Both the position numbers and the translations under genes were made by a program. Positions 5,578 through 5,608 of a stretch of DNA of 5,608 bases are shown here, in pieces. The notes below the pieces were generated by a model. It was given only the letters and a program-made list of their open reading frames with translations. It ran no database searches and was not told the origin of the DNA. The first letter of the stretch is position 1. Each line of letters opens with the position of its first letter. Origin of the DNA: Chitinophagaceae bacterium (GTDB taxonomy: Bacteria; Bacteroidota; Bacteroidia; Chitinophagales; Chitinophagaceae); contig PLXD01000127.1 of assembly GCA_003151295.1 (NCBI GenBank), forward strand, positions 15,674 through 21,281. Direction: 5' to 3'.

Positions 5578-5608
5578 GAGGAGTTGTTAAGATGAAGGAT
5601 ATGGCTAC

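Overview
The window looks like accessory DNA from a member of the Bacteroidota, perhaps Chitinophagaceae-like. This is inferred from promoter -7 boxes of the Bacteroidota type (TAnnTTTG), mostly absent Shine-Dalgarno sequences, AT-rich spacers, and the style of the protein families. It holds few intact genes and many broken ones. Apart from a small sugar transporter and a doubtful partial frame at the left edge, everything recognisable is on the minus strand, so the main block reads from right to left.

Left part (1-833): a possible gene tail enters from the left edge. Next is an 84-residue SemiSWEET sugar transporter on the plus strand. After it lies a minus-strand scrap of a MacB/FtsX-type ABC transporter permease, whose last ~28 residues do not look like that family.

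Middle part (830-2046): a type IV toxin-antitoxin (AbiE-type) operon. The antitoxin frame (198 aa, winged helix) is whole, with a SD sequence and a Bacteroidota -7 box. The nucleotidyltransferase toxin overlaps it by 11 bases. The toxin has a TAA at codon 46 just before its catalytic GGTS motif, and its C-terminal part is missing, replaced by the permease scrap. The result is an orphan antitoxin.

Right part (2190-5322), on the minus strand in order of transcription: an intact creatininase-family amidohydrolase; an SMP-30/gluconolactonase-like secreted protein with an internal deletion and no C-terminal half; an intact 460-aa protein with a twin-arginine signal, from a conserved family whose function I do not know; a 27-codon ORF starting two bases after it; and a 59-codon ORF with a signal peptide that looks like the start of a larger exported protein. 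Together they suggest the remains of a catabolic gene set with cytoplasmic amide/lactam hydrolysis and periplasmic steps. The substrate cannot be read from the sequence.

Right edge (5390-5577): a HigA-like antitoxin relic with an in-frame TGA, preceded by a -7 box, then a strong minus-strand terminator for a gene beyond the window. The relic's promoter is now the nearest recognisable one for the creatininase gene. There are no rRNA, tRNA, CRISPR or insertion-sequence features that I can support.
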